Positions 1 to 7,171 of a stretch of 37,603 nucleotides of DNA are shown in pieces; position 1 is the stretch's first letter, and every line of letters starts with the position of its first letter. The position numbers and the translations under genes were made by a program. The DNA lies in contig JAEYAR010000216.1 of assembly GCA_023404715.1 (NCBI GenBank), forward strand, positions 1 to 37,603, read 5' to 3'. This DNA comes from Bacillota bacterium. GTDB lineage: Bacteria > Bacillota > Clostridia > Christensenellales > Aristaeellaceae. Below the pieces are notes generated by a model. It did not search any database, had not been told where the DNA came from, and was given only the letters and a program-made list of their open reading frames with translations.

Positions 1-156
1 AACTGGGTCAGGCTTAAGTTTGCTGCCATGAATCTCAAAAAGCTGGCAAAATGGAAGTGGAAACCTGCTGGCTTTTTGCTGCTTTTCCCTATCTGCCCTT
101 CTTTTTTACTGCCGAAAAGCTTTTCATTCGAAAACAACCCGCTTTTCGCTGCTTGA
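1..156 (+). CDS. Transposase, C-terminal end only (IS1182-like)
   Basis: The forward frame starting at base 1 is open and stops with TGA at 154-156, giving the last 51 residues of a protein cut by the window edge. The segment AAMNLKKLAKWKWK, followed by a hydrophobic tail, looks like the extreme C-terminus of DDE transposases of the IS1182/IS5-like group, which often end with a 'MNLKKLA.W' stretch after the last catalytic glutamate. That match is from memory. The catalytic residues lie outside the window, so I cannot say whether the enzyme is intact. The stretch is AT-richer than the rest of the window, as expected of an acquired element. It sits immediately upstream of the tilS promoter. Confidence 0.6.
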   Translation, partial: NWVRLKFAAMNLKKLAKWKWKPAGFLLLFPICPSFLLPKSFSFENNPLFAA

Positions 157-170
157 TTAACGGGTTGTTT
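132..170. repeat. 10-bp perfect inverted repeat around the transposase stop codon
   Basis: AAACAACCCG (132-141) and CGGGTTGTTT (161-170) are perfect complements with a 19-base loop that contains the transposase stop codon. No T-run follows on either strand. It may be a translation- or transcription-blocking structure near the end of the insertion element. The terminal repeat itself cannot be confirmed because the other end lies outside the window. Confidence 0.5.
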
Positions 171-179
171 GACAGTCTG

Positions 180-208
180 AATCACCGCATCTGTCGGTGA
201 TTTTTTTT
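180..208 (+). terminator. Intrinsic terminator after the transposase gene
   Basis: The arms AATCACCG (180-187) and CGGTGATT (195-202) form an 8-bp perfect stem with a 7-base loop, followed by an uninterrupted T-run to 208. It ends transcription from the left and separates the transposase from the tilS promoter, which begins 11 bases later. Confidence 0.8.
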
Positions 209-218
209 GTTTTCCGGC

Positions 219-247
219 TTGCGCTTAAAGCGATTAGCGGGTACAAT
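219..247 (+). promoter_or_regulatory. Sigma-A-type promoter for tilS-hpt
   Basis: TTGCGC (219-224), a 17-base spacer and TACAAT (242-247) fit a housekeeping promoter. The start of tilS follows 29 bases after the -10 box, with GGAGAA at 265-270 as ribosome binding site. Confidence 0.6.
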
Positions 248-276
248 ATACGCTGTATAAGATTGGAGAAAAATCG

Positions 277-1635
277 ATGCTGGAAGAAAAAATCCGCGAA
301 GCGCTGCTGGGTCCGTGCGCGGTGCGGGAAGGAGAGCGCGTGCTCGTGGCGGTCAGCGGCGGGGCGGACTCCGTCGCATTGCTGCACGCGCTGTGCCGTC
401 TCGCGGGCGGCTGCCGCCTTGACGTTACGGCGGCGCACTTTGAGCACGGCATCCGGGGAGAGGAATCGCTGGGGGACGCGCAGTTCGTCAGAGCGCTGTG
501 CGCGAAATACCATGTCCGGCTTTTTGAGGGCCATGCGGACGTGCCAGGCCTCGCGCGCAGATGGAAAACCGGTTTAGAGGACGCCGCGCGACGTGCGCGG
601 TATGCTTTTTTCCGGGATACCGCCGCCGCGGCCAAGATTGAAACCGTCGTGCTGGCGCATCATATGCAGGATCAGGCCGAGACGATCCTCCTAAACGCCG
701 TGCGCGGCAGCGCCGGGCGGGGCGCCGGCGCGATGCGCGAGCGCAACGGGCTGTACGCGCGTCCGATGCTGGGGATCGGCCGTAAGGAGATTTTGGCTTA
801 TCTAAACGGAAACGGCTTCTCTTGGCGGGAGGATTCCACCAACCGTTCGCTGGAGCCCGCGCGCAACCGCGTGCGCCATGCGGTCATGCCGGTGCTGCGC
901 AGCATCAACCCGCGAGCGGACGAGGCATTGTGCCGCATGGCGCGCATGAGTAGGCGCGACGAGGCGTATTTTGAGGAGACGTTGGAAAGGCTAGGGCTGC
1001 AGGATCTGATCCGGACGCCCTACGGCGGCTGTACACGGCTGGCAAACCTGCGGGGGCTACATCCCGCGTTGCTCTCAAGGGCGCTGCATCGCTATGTGCT
1101 AGAGGTCGGGGTGCACAATCCGTCGTACGATTGCCTGCGTCACCTGGAGGACGCGATCCGTATCGGAGGCTCGTGCGCCCTCGTAGACGGCTTTGAGGCC
1201 CACGTGGGGTGGACGCACCTGCACCTGATTCAAAGGGAGCATGCCCCACAGCCCTTTGAAATTCCGCTGGATGCGGCGCTGCAGGGGGCTGCCTTTCCGG
1301 GTGGCGCGCTTACGCCATGCCCTTTTACGGGCGATCGGGGGGACGGTTTGCGAAGGCAGGCGTTTGACGCTAGGGCGCTGGACGGGGCGGTCGTGCGTAT
1401 CCGCCGTCCGGGGGATCTCTTCCGTCCTTTGGGCGCTGTAGGGACGCAGAAGTTCAAGCAGACGCTGATCGATCGCCGACTGGACCGCCCTTTTCGCGAT
1501 ATCATGCCCCTCGTCGCGCGGGGGAACCGCGTCCTGTGGGCGATCGGTCTGCGCATGGGGCAGGAGGCGGCGCTCACTACGGGGACGAAGGACGCGGTCA
1601 TGATCACATTTTCGGGCGCTTTGCCTTGGCTATAA
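277..1635 (+). CDS. tilS: tRNA(Ile)-lysidine synthetase TilS
   Basis: TilS ligates lysine to C34 of the CAU-anticodon tRNA(Ile), using ATP, so that the tRNA reads AUA instead of AUG. The protein has 452 residues, normal for the long form. The N-type PP-loop SGGADS is at residues 27-32, followed by the adenylation-domain core with HHMQDQAET. The C-terminal substrate-binding domain is recognisable near the end in RRPGDLFRPLG and KFKQTLIDRR. The ATG at 277 has a GGAGAA box 6 bases upstream. hpt follows 23 bases after the stop. tilS-hpt-ftsH is a conserved order in Bacillota. The usual neighbours upstream (spoIIE, divIC region in Bacillus) are not here, because the transposase remnant sits directly in front. 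Confidence 0.96.
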   Translation: MLEEKIREALLGPCAVREGERVLVAVSGGADSVALLHALCRLAGGCRLDVTAAHFEHGIRGEESLGDAQFVRALCAKYHVRLFEGHADVPGLARRWKTGLEDAARRARYAFFRDTAAAAKIETVVLAHHMQDQAETILLNAVRGSAGRGAGAMRERNGLYARPMLGIGRKEILAYLNGNGFSWREDSTNRSLEPARNRVRHAVMPVLRSINPRADEALCRMARMSRRDEAYFEETLERLGLQDLIRTPYGGCTRLANLRGLHPALLSRALHRYVLEVGVHNPSYDCLRHLEDAIRIGGSCALVDGFEAHVGWTHLHLIQREHAPQPFEIPLDAALQGAAFPGGALTPCPFTGDRGDGLRRQAFDARALDGAVVRIRRPGDLFRPLGAVGTQKFKQTLIDRRLDRPFRDIMPLVARGNRVLWAIGLRMGQEAALTTGTKDAVMITFSGALPWL

Positions 1636-1658
1636 ATATCGATGAAGGAGTTTCATAC

Positions 1659-2225
1659 ATGGAAGAGCAACGCAAAATGTACAAGGACCTAAAGAACAAA
1701 ATGCTGCTGACAAAGGAGCAGATCGCCGCGCGCGTCAAGGAGTTGGGCGCACAAATTACCAACGATTACGAAGACGCTGACGGCGATCTGGTGCTGGTCG
1801 GCATCCTGAAAGGCGCGGTGGTCTTTTTTGCCGATCTCATCCGCGAAATCGACCTGCCGCTGTCCATGGATTTCATGGCGATTTCAAGCTACGGCAGCGC
1901 TACAAAGTCCTCCGGCGTCGTGCGTATCATGAAGGATCTGGATAAGGACATCGTCGGCAAGCACGTGCTGGTGGTCGAAGACATCATCGACAGCGGGCTG
2001 ACACTCTCGTTTCTCAAGGAAAACCTGCTTTCGCGCGGCGCGGCGTCTCTGCGGATCTGTACGCTACTCGACAAGCCGGAGCGCCGTAAGGTAGACCTGC
2101 ATGTGGACTACGCCGGCTTTCAGATCCCGGACGAGTTCGTCGTCGGCTATGGGCTCGACTATGCGGAGGTGTACCGCAACCTGCCGGATATCGGCGTGCT
2201 TCGCCCCGAGATCTACACAAAATAA
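1659..2225 (+). CDS. hpt: Hypoxanthine (guanine) phosphoribosyltransferase
   Basis: Hpt salvages hypoxanthine and guanine to IMP and GMP using PRPP. The 188-residue protein has the PRPP-binding loop VVEDIIDSGLTL, with the acidic pair E107-D108 and D111, and the upstream VGILKGAVVF and SSYG segments typical of the family. An in-frame extension to 1536 exists inside tilS, but the start is placed at the ATG at 1659, which has AAGGAG at 1645-1650 and gives the usual family length. It lies between tilS and ftsH, and probably shares the tilS promoter. Confidence 0.95.
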   Translation: MEEQRKMYKDLKNKMLLTKEQIAARVKELGAQITNDYEDADGDLVLVGILKGAVVFFADLIREIDLPLSMDFMAISSYGSATKSSGVVRIMKDLDKDIVGKHVLVVEDIIDSGLTLSFLKENLLSRGAASLRICTLLDKPERRKVDLHVDYAGFQIPDEFVVGYGLDYAEVYRNLPDIGVLRPEIYTK

Positions 2226-2232
2226 GGAATAT

Positions 2233-2261
2233 TTGCAAGCTGGCGGCAGGCGTGGTATAAT
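2233..2261 (+). promoter_or_regulatory. Extended -10 promoter for ftsH
   Basis: TTGCAA (2233-2238), a 17-base spacer and a perfect TATAAT (2256-2261) preceded by TGG (extended -10). It lies in the 70-base gap between hpt and ftsH, so ftsH can be transcribed apart from tilS-hpt. Confidence 0.75.
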
Positions 2262-2295
2262 ATTACGATCATCAATCGTTTAGGGAGGTTAGCGC

Positions 2296-4176
2296 TTGAA
2301 AAAGTCATATAGGGGGTTTGCACTCTACGCCGTCATCATCCTGGCGATCATCGTCATCAGTCAGTTGTTTGGCGCGATGGGGCAGCCCCGCAGCGTCGAG
2401 ATAGATTACAATACGTTGCTCGAATACATCGAGAAGGACGAGATCTCCGCGGTGGCGATCATGAACGACACGCTCGTGGGCCTGATGCGTGCGACGCGGA
2501 TCGCTCAGATGGATTTCCCAAACAAAGCCTACGACTTTGAAACCACGATCGACAGAGAAAATTTCTTTTCGACCGTAAAACAGATTTACGCGGACAAGCT
2601 GGGCAAACCGGTGGACCAGGTGAGCGAGCGGGACTTTGCCTTTACGGTCGCCTATCTGCCGCAGCCCCAGACCCCGTGGTACTTTGAATTCATCCCTTTC
2701 CTGGTCATGATGGTCATCGTGTTCGTCTTCTGGATGTTCATCATGCGCCAGCAGTCCGGCGGAGGCAATAAGGTCATGTCCTTTGGCCGCAGCCGCGCGC
2801 GCGTCTTCGATCCGGATAAAAACAAGATCACGTTTGCAGACGTGGCGGGCGCGGACGAAGAAAAGGAAGAACTCGCAGAAATCGTCGATTTCCTGCGCAA
2901 TCCCAAGCGTTTTACGGATCTGGGCGCCCGGATTCCCAAGGGCGTACTGCTGGTCGGCCCTCCCGGAACGGGTAAGACGCTGCTGGCCAAGGCCGTGGCA
3001 GGCGAGGCGGGCGTGCCGTTCCTGTCCATCTCGGGTTCCGACTTCGTCGAGATGTTCGTCGGTGTCGGCGCGAGCCGCGTGCGCGCCCTGTTCGAGCAGG
3101 CCAAGCGCCACGCGCCGAGCATCGTTTTCATCGATGAAATCGACGCCGTCGGCCGCCACCGCGGCGCAGGCATGGGCGGCGGGCACGACGAACGCGAGCA
3201 GACGCTCAACCAACTGCTCGTGGAGATGGACGGCTTCTCGATTAACGAGGGCGTCATCGTGCTGGCGGCGACCAACCGGCGCGACATTCTCGATCCCGCG
3301 CTCCTGCGGCCCGGCCGTTTCGATCGCCAAATCACGGTCAACTATCCCGATATGCGCGGGCGCGAGGCGGTGCTGAAGGTGCACGCGCGCGGCAAGCCCT
3401 TGGCCGACGACGTGGATCTGGCGACGCTGGCCAAGCGCACGCCCTTCTTTACGGGGGCTGATTTGGAGAACATCATGAACGAGGCCGCGATCCTTTGCGC
3501 CAGAGAGGGCGGCAGCACCATCACGATGAAGAACCTGCGCGACGCGGTTGAACGCGTGCAGATGGGCCCCGAAAAGAAGAGCCATGTCGTGACCGAGAAG
3601 GATAAACGCCTCGTGGCCTATCACGAGGCGGGCCACGCGATCGTGGGCGCCAAGCTCGAATACTGCGACGACGTGCACCTGGTGACGATCGTGCCGCGCG
3701 GAAACGGCGCGGGCGGCTATACGCTGTCTTTGCCGGTGGAGGAACGCGATTTCTCCACGCGCAACGCGTTGGTCGATTTTGTGACGATGGCGCTGGGCGG
3801 TTACGCGGCGGAAAGGCTCGTCATCGGCGACGTCTCCAACGGCGCGACGAGCGATCTCAAGCGCTCGACGGATATCTGCCGCGCGATGGTCACCCAATAC
3901 GGCATGAGCGAAAAGGTCGGGCCGATCTATCTGGGCGGCGATCAGGAGGTCTTCCTCGCGCGCGACATGAGCCAGCAGACGCGCAATTATTCCGAGGAGC
4001 TGGCCGCCGTCATCGACACGGAAATCCGCGAGCAATTGCAGAGCGCTTACCATCGGGCGACGGACATTCTGAGCGAGAACGTCGGGAAGCTCCATGGTCT
4101 GGCTGAGCTGCTAATCGAGAAGGAGACCGTAGACAGGGCCGAATTTGAAGCGTTTATGAATGCGCAGGAGGCCTGA
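2296..4176 (+). CDS. ftsH: ATP-dependent zinc metalloprotease FtsH
   Basis: FtsH is a membrane-anchored hexameric AAA+ protease that extracts and degrades misfolded membrane and regulatory proteins. The 626-residue protein shows TM1 (about 8-26), an external domain, TM2 (about 131-150), Walker A GPPGTGKT (221-228), Walker B with FIDEID, the second region of homology ATNRRDILDPALLRPGRFD, and the zinc site HEAGH (443-447). It starts at a TTG at 2296, with AGGGAGG at 2282-2288. The order tilS-hpt-ftsH is conserved in Bacillota. Nothing is missing, and the length is typical. Confidence 0.97.
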   Translation: MKKSYRGFALYAVIILAIIVISQLFGAMGQPRSVEIDYNTLLEYIEKDEISAVAIMNDTLVGLMRATRIAQMDFPNKAYDFETTIDRENFFSTVKQIYADKLGKPVDQVSERDFAFTVAYLPQPQTPWYFEFIPFLVMMVIVFVFWMFIMRQQSGGGNKVMSFGRSRARVFDPDKNKITFADVAGADEEKEELAEIVDFLRNPKRFTDLGARIPKGVLLVGPPGTGKTLLAKAVAGEAGVPFLSISGSDFVEMFVGVGASRVRALFEQAKRHAPSIVFIDEIDAVGRHRGAGMGGGHDEREQTLNQLLVEMDGFSINEGVIVLAATNRRDILDPALLRPGRFDRQITVNYPDMRGREAVLKVHARGKPLADDVDLATLAKRTPFFTGADLENIMNEAAILCAREGGSTITMKNLRDAVERVQMGPEKKSHVVTEKDKRLVAYHEAGHAIVGAKLEYCDDVHLVTIVPRGNGAGGYTLSLPVEERDFSTRNALVDFVTMALGGYAAERLVIGDVSNGATSDLKRSTDICRAMVTQYGMSEKVGPIYLGGDQEVFLARDMSQQTRNYSEELAAVIDTEIREQLQSAYHRATDILSENVGKLHGLAELLIEKETVDRAEFEAFMNAQEA

Positions 4177-4183
4177 CGGCGCA

Positions 4184-4233
4184 AACGCGGCCGCTGGTTT
4201 TCGCCGGGGCCGCTTTCGCATAAAGGCCGCGTT
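4184..4233 (+). repeat. Inverted repeat with two competing partners in the ftsH-PHP gap
   Basis: AACGCGGCC (4184-4192) is perfectly complementary to GGCCGCGTT (4225-4233). Part of the same left arm (GCGGCC) can also pair with GGCCGC at 4208-4213. The two pairings exclude each other. The gap is only 79 bases long. There is no T-run, so a simple terminator is unlikely. Confidence 0.4.
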
Positions 4234-4255
4234 GCGGGAGAGGACGCATGTTGTA

Positions 4256-5119
4256 ATGAAGGCGGATCTACACGTCCATACGACGGCCTCCGACGGTACC
4301 CGTACCCCGCGGGATGTCGTACATGCGGCGGCACAGGCGGGGATCTCGCTCGTCGCCGTGACGGATCACGACACGATCGCGGGCATCGACGAAGCGTGCG
4401 CGCAGGCGCGCGCTGAGGGCATCGCGCTGCTCACAGGGGTCGAGCTCAGCGTCGTGAGCAGCGGCCTCGAACGCGAAATTCATCTCCTGGGCTATGGGCT
4501 GAACCCGGATGCCCCGGCCTTATGCGCTCACTTTCAAGCAAAGCGTGCCGAGCGAGAATGCCGCATGCGCGCCATGGTGGAAAAGGCGCGTTCCCTGGGG
4601 ATGGACATGCGCTTTCAGGATGTGCAGGCGTTGGCGTCGGGCGTGCTTTCGCGCTCTCATATCGCCAAATGTATGGTCGACCGCGGCTATGCGCCGGATG
4701 TTCGAACGGCCTTTGAACGCTATTTGAACCCTGGAAAGCCTGTATACGAGCCCAGAGAACGGACGGGGATGGCCGAAGGATTAGCGCTCCTGCGCGAGTC
4801 GGGGGCGGTGCCGGTGCTGGCGCATCCGGGGCTTTTGCGCATGGGCGAGGCGTCGCTTACGGCCTGTGTGCTGGAATGGAAGCGCCAGGGCCTGCGCGGC
4901 CTCGAGGTCTATCATCCGAGCCACCAGGCGAACCATGCGAGGTTTCTCTACCGTCTATGCCGCCGTGAGGATCTCCTCGTGACGGGCGGCAGCGATTACC
5001 ACGGCGAAGATATGCGCGATACGAAGCTCGGCACCGGCCTGCAAGCATGGGCGACATGCGAACAGGACGTACGCGCCCTGTGGCGGCAGGCTGGCACGCG
5101 CCATGGAAGCCTTCTTTGA
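4256..5119 (+). CDS. PHP-domain phosphoesterase (RNase AM/YciV-like)
   Basis: Members of this PHP family remove 3'-phosphate or phosphodiester groups from small nucleotides such as 3',5'-bisphosphonucleosides, using a trinuclear metal centre. The protein (287 residues) begins with DLHVHTTASDGT, the first metal-binding motif. It continues with VTDHDTIAG, GVELS, EIHLLGYG and VLAHPG, and ends with the GSDYHG motif, so every expected ligand block is present. The ATG at 4256 begins right before the motif. A GGAGAGGA stretch lies about 12 bases upstream, which is long, but the in-frame extension to 4160 would overlap ftsH and has no family resemblance. It lies 41 bases before the VanW gene. The exact substrate cannot be read from the sequence. 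Confidence 0.87.
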   Translation: MKADLHVHTTASDGTRTPRDVVHAAAQAGISLVAVTDHDTIAGIDEACAQARAEGIALLTGVELSVVSSGLEREIHLLGYGLNPDAPALCAHFQAKRAERECRMRAMVEKARSLGMDMRFQDVQALASGVLSRSHIAKCMVDRGYAPDVRTAFERYLNPGKPVYEPRERTGMAEGLALLRESGAVPVLAHPGLLRMGEASLTACVLEWKRQGLRGLEVYHPSHQANHARFLYRLCRREDLLVTGGSDYHGEDMRDTKLGTGLQAWATCEQDVRALWRQAGTRHGSLL

Positions 5120-5160
5120 AATTGCCCACCGATGTGACGCGACAGAAAGGAGTGAACGGC

Positions 5161-6720
5161 TTGTCTTCGTACTCAAGAGCAGGCTATACGCCGCAGCCTC
5201 CCTCTCCATCCGGCGGTCCCGGCCCGAAAAAGCCTGCGCGAAAGAAGGGGCAAAACCGCCGCCCAGGCAGCCGGCTGCGCTTTTCCAAACGCGCCAAGGC
5301 GATTTTGAGCCTGTTGCTTTTGCTGATCGTGCTGGTGCTCGCGGCGCTCGGCGTCGCCATCTACATGAGCGTCAGCGTGCATGCTTATGACGATACGTTC
5401 GTTCCCGGCGTCTTTATCGGCAACGTATCGCTGGGCGGCATGACGCCCGAGCAGGCGGCGGAGCAGCTCGCGGGCGTCGCGCAGACGGGTATGGAAGGGT
5501 GGTATGTCAACCTGACCTATCAGGACGTAACCAAGACGATCACGCCTGCGGACGTCGAGATGAATTTCAATGTGGGCGACCAGCTGAACAAAGCCTGGGC
5601 CATCGGGCGCTCAGGTAGCCTGTTCGAGCGCTATATGCAGATTCAGACGGCTACGAAGGAGCCGATGGCGATCATCGGCGAGATCTCTTACGACGAAGCG
5701 CGTCTGGATGATATCCTGGCCCAGGTGCAGGCGGGGCTCGAACGCGGCGTGCAGAACGCGACGTCGTCGTTTTTGCCGAGCAGCGATACGCCCTTTACCT
5801 TCACGGATGAAGTATACGGCCGCCATCTCGACACCGCCCCTGTCAAGGAGCAGATCGTGCAGGCCATTCGTACGCTGAAGGGCGCCGATATTCAGCTGGA
5901 GCCCGAGCTGATCGCGCCTACGGTGACGCGCGCCATGCTGGAAGAAAACATATCCGCAATCATCGTGGTGAAGAGCAACATCTCCTCAAGCAGCGAGGAA
6001 GGGCGCAACCAGAACATCGAGGTAGCCTTAGAGAAGCTAAACGGGCTTACGATCTCGGCGGGTGAGCGCGTCTCGTTCAACAGCGCGGTCGGGCGGCGGA
6101 CGGAGGCTAACGGCTACACCACGGCGCTGGAGATCGCCTACGGCGAATACGTCGAGGGGATCGGCGGCGGCGTCTGCCAGGTATCCACGGCGATCTATCA
6201 GGCGGTGGCGCGGGCGGGCCTAGAGATTATCGAGCGCACGCCGCATGCCATCCCATCCAACTACGCCGAGCCCGGGCAGGACGCTACCGTCTCGGACCGC
6301 GGGCTGGACTTTATCTTTCGCAACACGACCGATATGCCGATCTACTTCAAAGCACGTATGGTCAAGGATGGGAGCCGCAAATACATCGAAATCACGATCT
6401 TTGGCAAACCCCTACCCGACGGTATTCGTTATACGCTCGAATCTACGGTGACGCAGACGATCCCCCTGCCGGAGCCTGTCTATGTCAAGGACAAGGATGC
6501 GAAGTACGTCGTCTTTGAAGACGAGGAGTATCAGGCGAGCAAGGGGCGCGAGGGCTATGTTGTGGAAACCTACCTTGTCACGTCGCAAAACGGCGCCGTG
6601 ACGGAACGCAAGCTGATCTCGACGGATACCTACAAGGCCAGCGCGCCGCAGATTTACGTCGGCGCGACGGTGCGGCCGGTGGAAACGCCGGTACCGGAGG
6701 ATCTTTTGCCGACCTATTAA
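5161..6720 (+). CDS. Membrane-anchored VanW family protein
   Basis: This 519-residue envelope protein has a basic, proline-rich cytoplasmic N-terminus (1-45) and one transmembrane helix (about 46-69). An external repeat region follows, with VSLGGMTPEQA typical of the YoaR/PG-binding-4 domain. Next comes the VanW domain, with VSFNSAVGRRTEANGY and GGGVCQVSTAIYQA (Cys at about residue 339). A short G5-like C-terminal region ends the protein. VanW proteins are named after a vancomycin-resistance accessory gene, but their biochemical role is unknown. A peptidoglycan-binding or remodelling role is inference. The start is the TTG at 5161, which has AAAGGAG at 5146-5152. A GTG at 5152 overlaps that box and is less likely. 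This is not evidence of vancomycin resistance. Confidence 0.88.
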   Translation: MSSYSRAGYTPQPPSPSGGPGPKKPARKKGQNRRPGSRLRFSKRAKAILSLLLLLIVLVLAALGVAIYMSVSVHAYDDTFVPGVFIGNVSLGGMTPEQAAEQLAGVAQTGMEGWYVNLTYQDVTKTITPADVEMNFNVGDQLNKAWAIGRSGSLFERYMQIQTATKEPMAIIGEISYDEARLDDILAQVQAGLERGVQNATSSFLPSSDTPFTFTDEVYGRHLDTAPVKEQIVQAIRTLKGADIQLEPELIAPTVTRAMLEENISAIIVVKSNISSSSEEGRNQNIEVALEKLNGLTISAGERVSFNSAVGRRTEANGYTTALEIAYGEYVEGIGGGVCQVSTAIYQAVARAGLEIIERTPHAIPSNYAEPGQDATVSDRGLDFIFRNTTDMPIYFKARMVKDGSRKYIEITIFGKPLPDGIRYTLESTVTQTIPLPEPVYVKDKDAKYVVFEDEEYQASKGREGYVVETYLVTSQNGAVTERKLISTDTYKASAPQIYVGATVRPVETPVPEDLLPTY

Positions 6721-6741
6721 ATATGACGGAGGGACAGACGA

Positions 6742-7128
6742 ATGGAAAAGAAATGCCATCTAACACAAAAAGGACCCAAGGCGGTGGGCCCCTACTCTAC
6801 GGCGGTGGAATGCGGCGATGTGATCTACCTGTCCGGGATGATCCCGATCGACCCGTCCACGCAAAAGATCGTCGAAGGCACGTGTGCGCAGCAGGCTGCG
6901 CGCGTGTTTGCAAACATCCAGATCGTGCTCGAGGAGATGGGGGCGACGATGCAAGATGCGCTCAAGACGACGGTATACCTGACGGACCTGTCGCAGTTCG
7001 GCGCGGTCAACGCCATCTATCAGGAGTGGTTTGGGCCGGACTACCCTGCGCGCACGTGCGTAGAGATCAGCAAGTTGCCCCTTGGCGCGCAGGTCGAGGT
7101 CGAGGTCATCGCAAGAAGACGGGGATAA
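6742..7128 (+). CDS. ridA: RidA family reactive enamine/imine deaminase
   Basis: RidA (YjgF/YabJ/UK114) hydrolyses reactive 2-aminoacrylate and related enamines made by PLP enzymes. It works as a trimer in the cytosol. The 128-residue protein has all family marks: GPYSTAV, VYLSGMIPID, ALKTTVYLTDL, the active-site Arg at about 104 in YPARTCVEI, and a VEVEVIA end. The ATG at 6742 follows a GGAGGGA box and lies 21 bases after the VanW gene. In B. subtilis the homologue yabJ sits next to purR. Here it is also near purR but separated by the divergent murC. Confidence 0.94.
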   Translation: MEKKCHLTQKGPKAVGPYSTAVECGDVIYLSGMIPIDPSTQKIVEGTCAQQAARVFANIQIVLEEMGATMQDALKTTVYLTDLSQFGAVNAIYQEWFGPDYPARTCVEISKLPLGAQVEVEVIARRRG

Positions 7129-7133
7129 CGACG

Positions 7134-7164
7134 CGCCCACCTTCGCGCATAGCGAAGGTGGGCG
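7134..7164. terminator. 13-bp hairpin between convergent ridA and murC
   Basis: CGCCCACCTTCGC (7134-7146) and GCGAAGGTGGGCG (7152-7164) form a perfect 13-bp stem with a 5-base loop. It begins 5 bases after the ridA stop and ends 7 bases before the murC stop. There is no T-run on either side, so it may serve as a bidirectional 3'-end or RNA-stabilising structure rather than a classical terminator. Confidence 0.6.
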
Positions 7165-7171
7165 TAAAGCG

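Noticed and set aside
2305..4095. Long open reading frame on the minus strand opposite ftsH (596 codons), and a similar one opposite polC (32115-33812)
   Set aside because: They mirror strongly coding genes in a high-GC region with few stop codons, have no recognisable domains and no ribosome site, and the opposite strand carries clear conserved proteins.
5161..6720. VanW gene as a vancomycin resistance determinant
   Set aside because: No vanA/vanB-type ligase, vanH, vanX or vanS/R genes are nearby, and VanW-domain proteins are common in clostridia without resistance.
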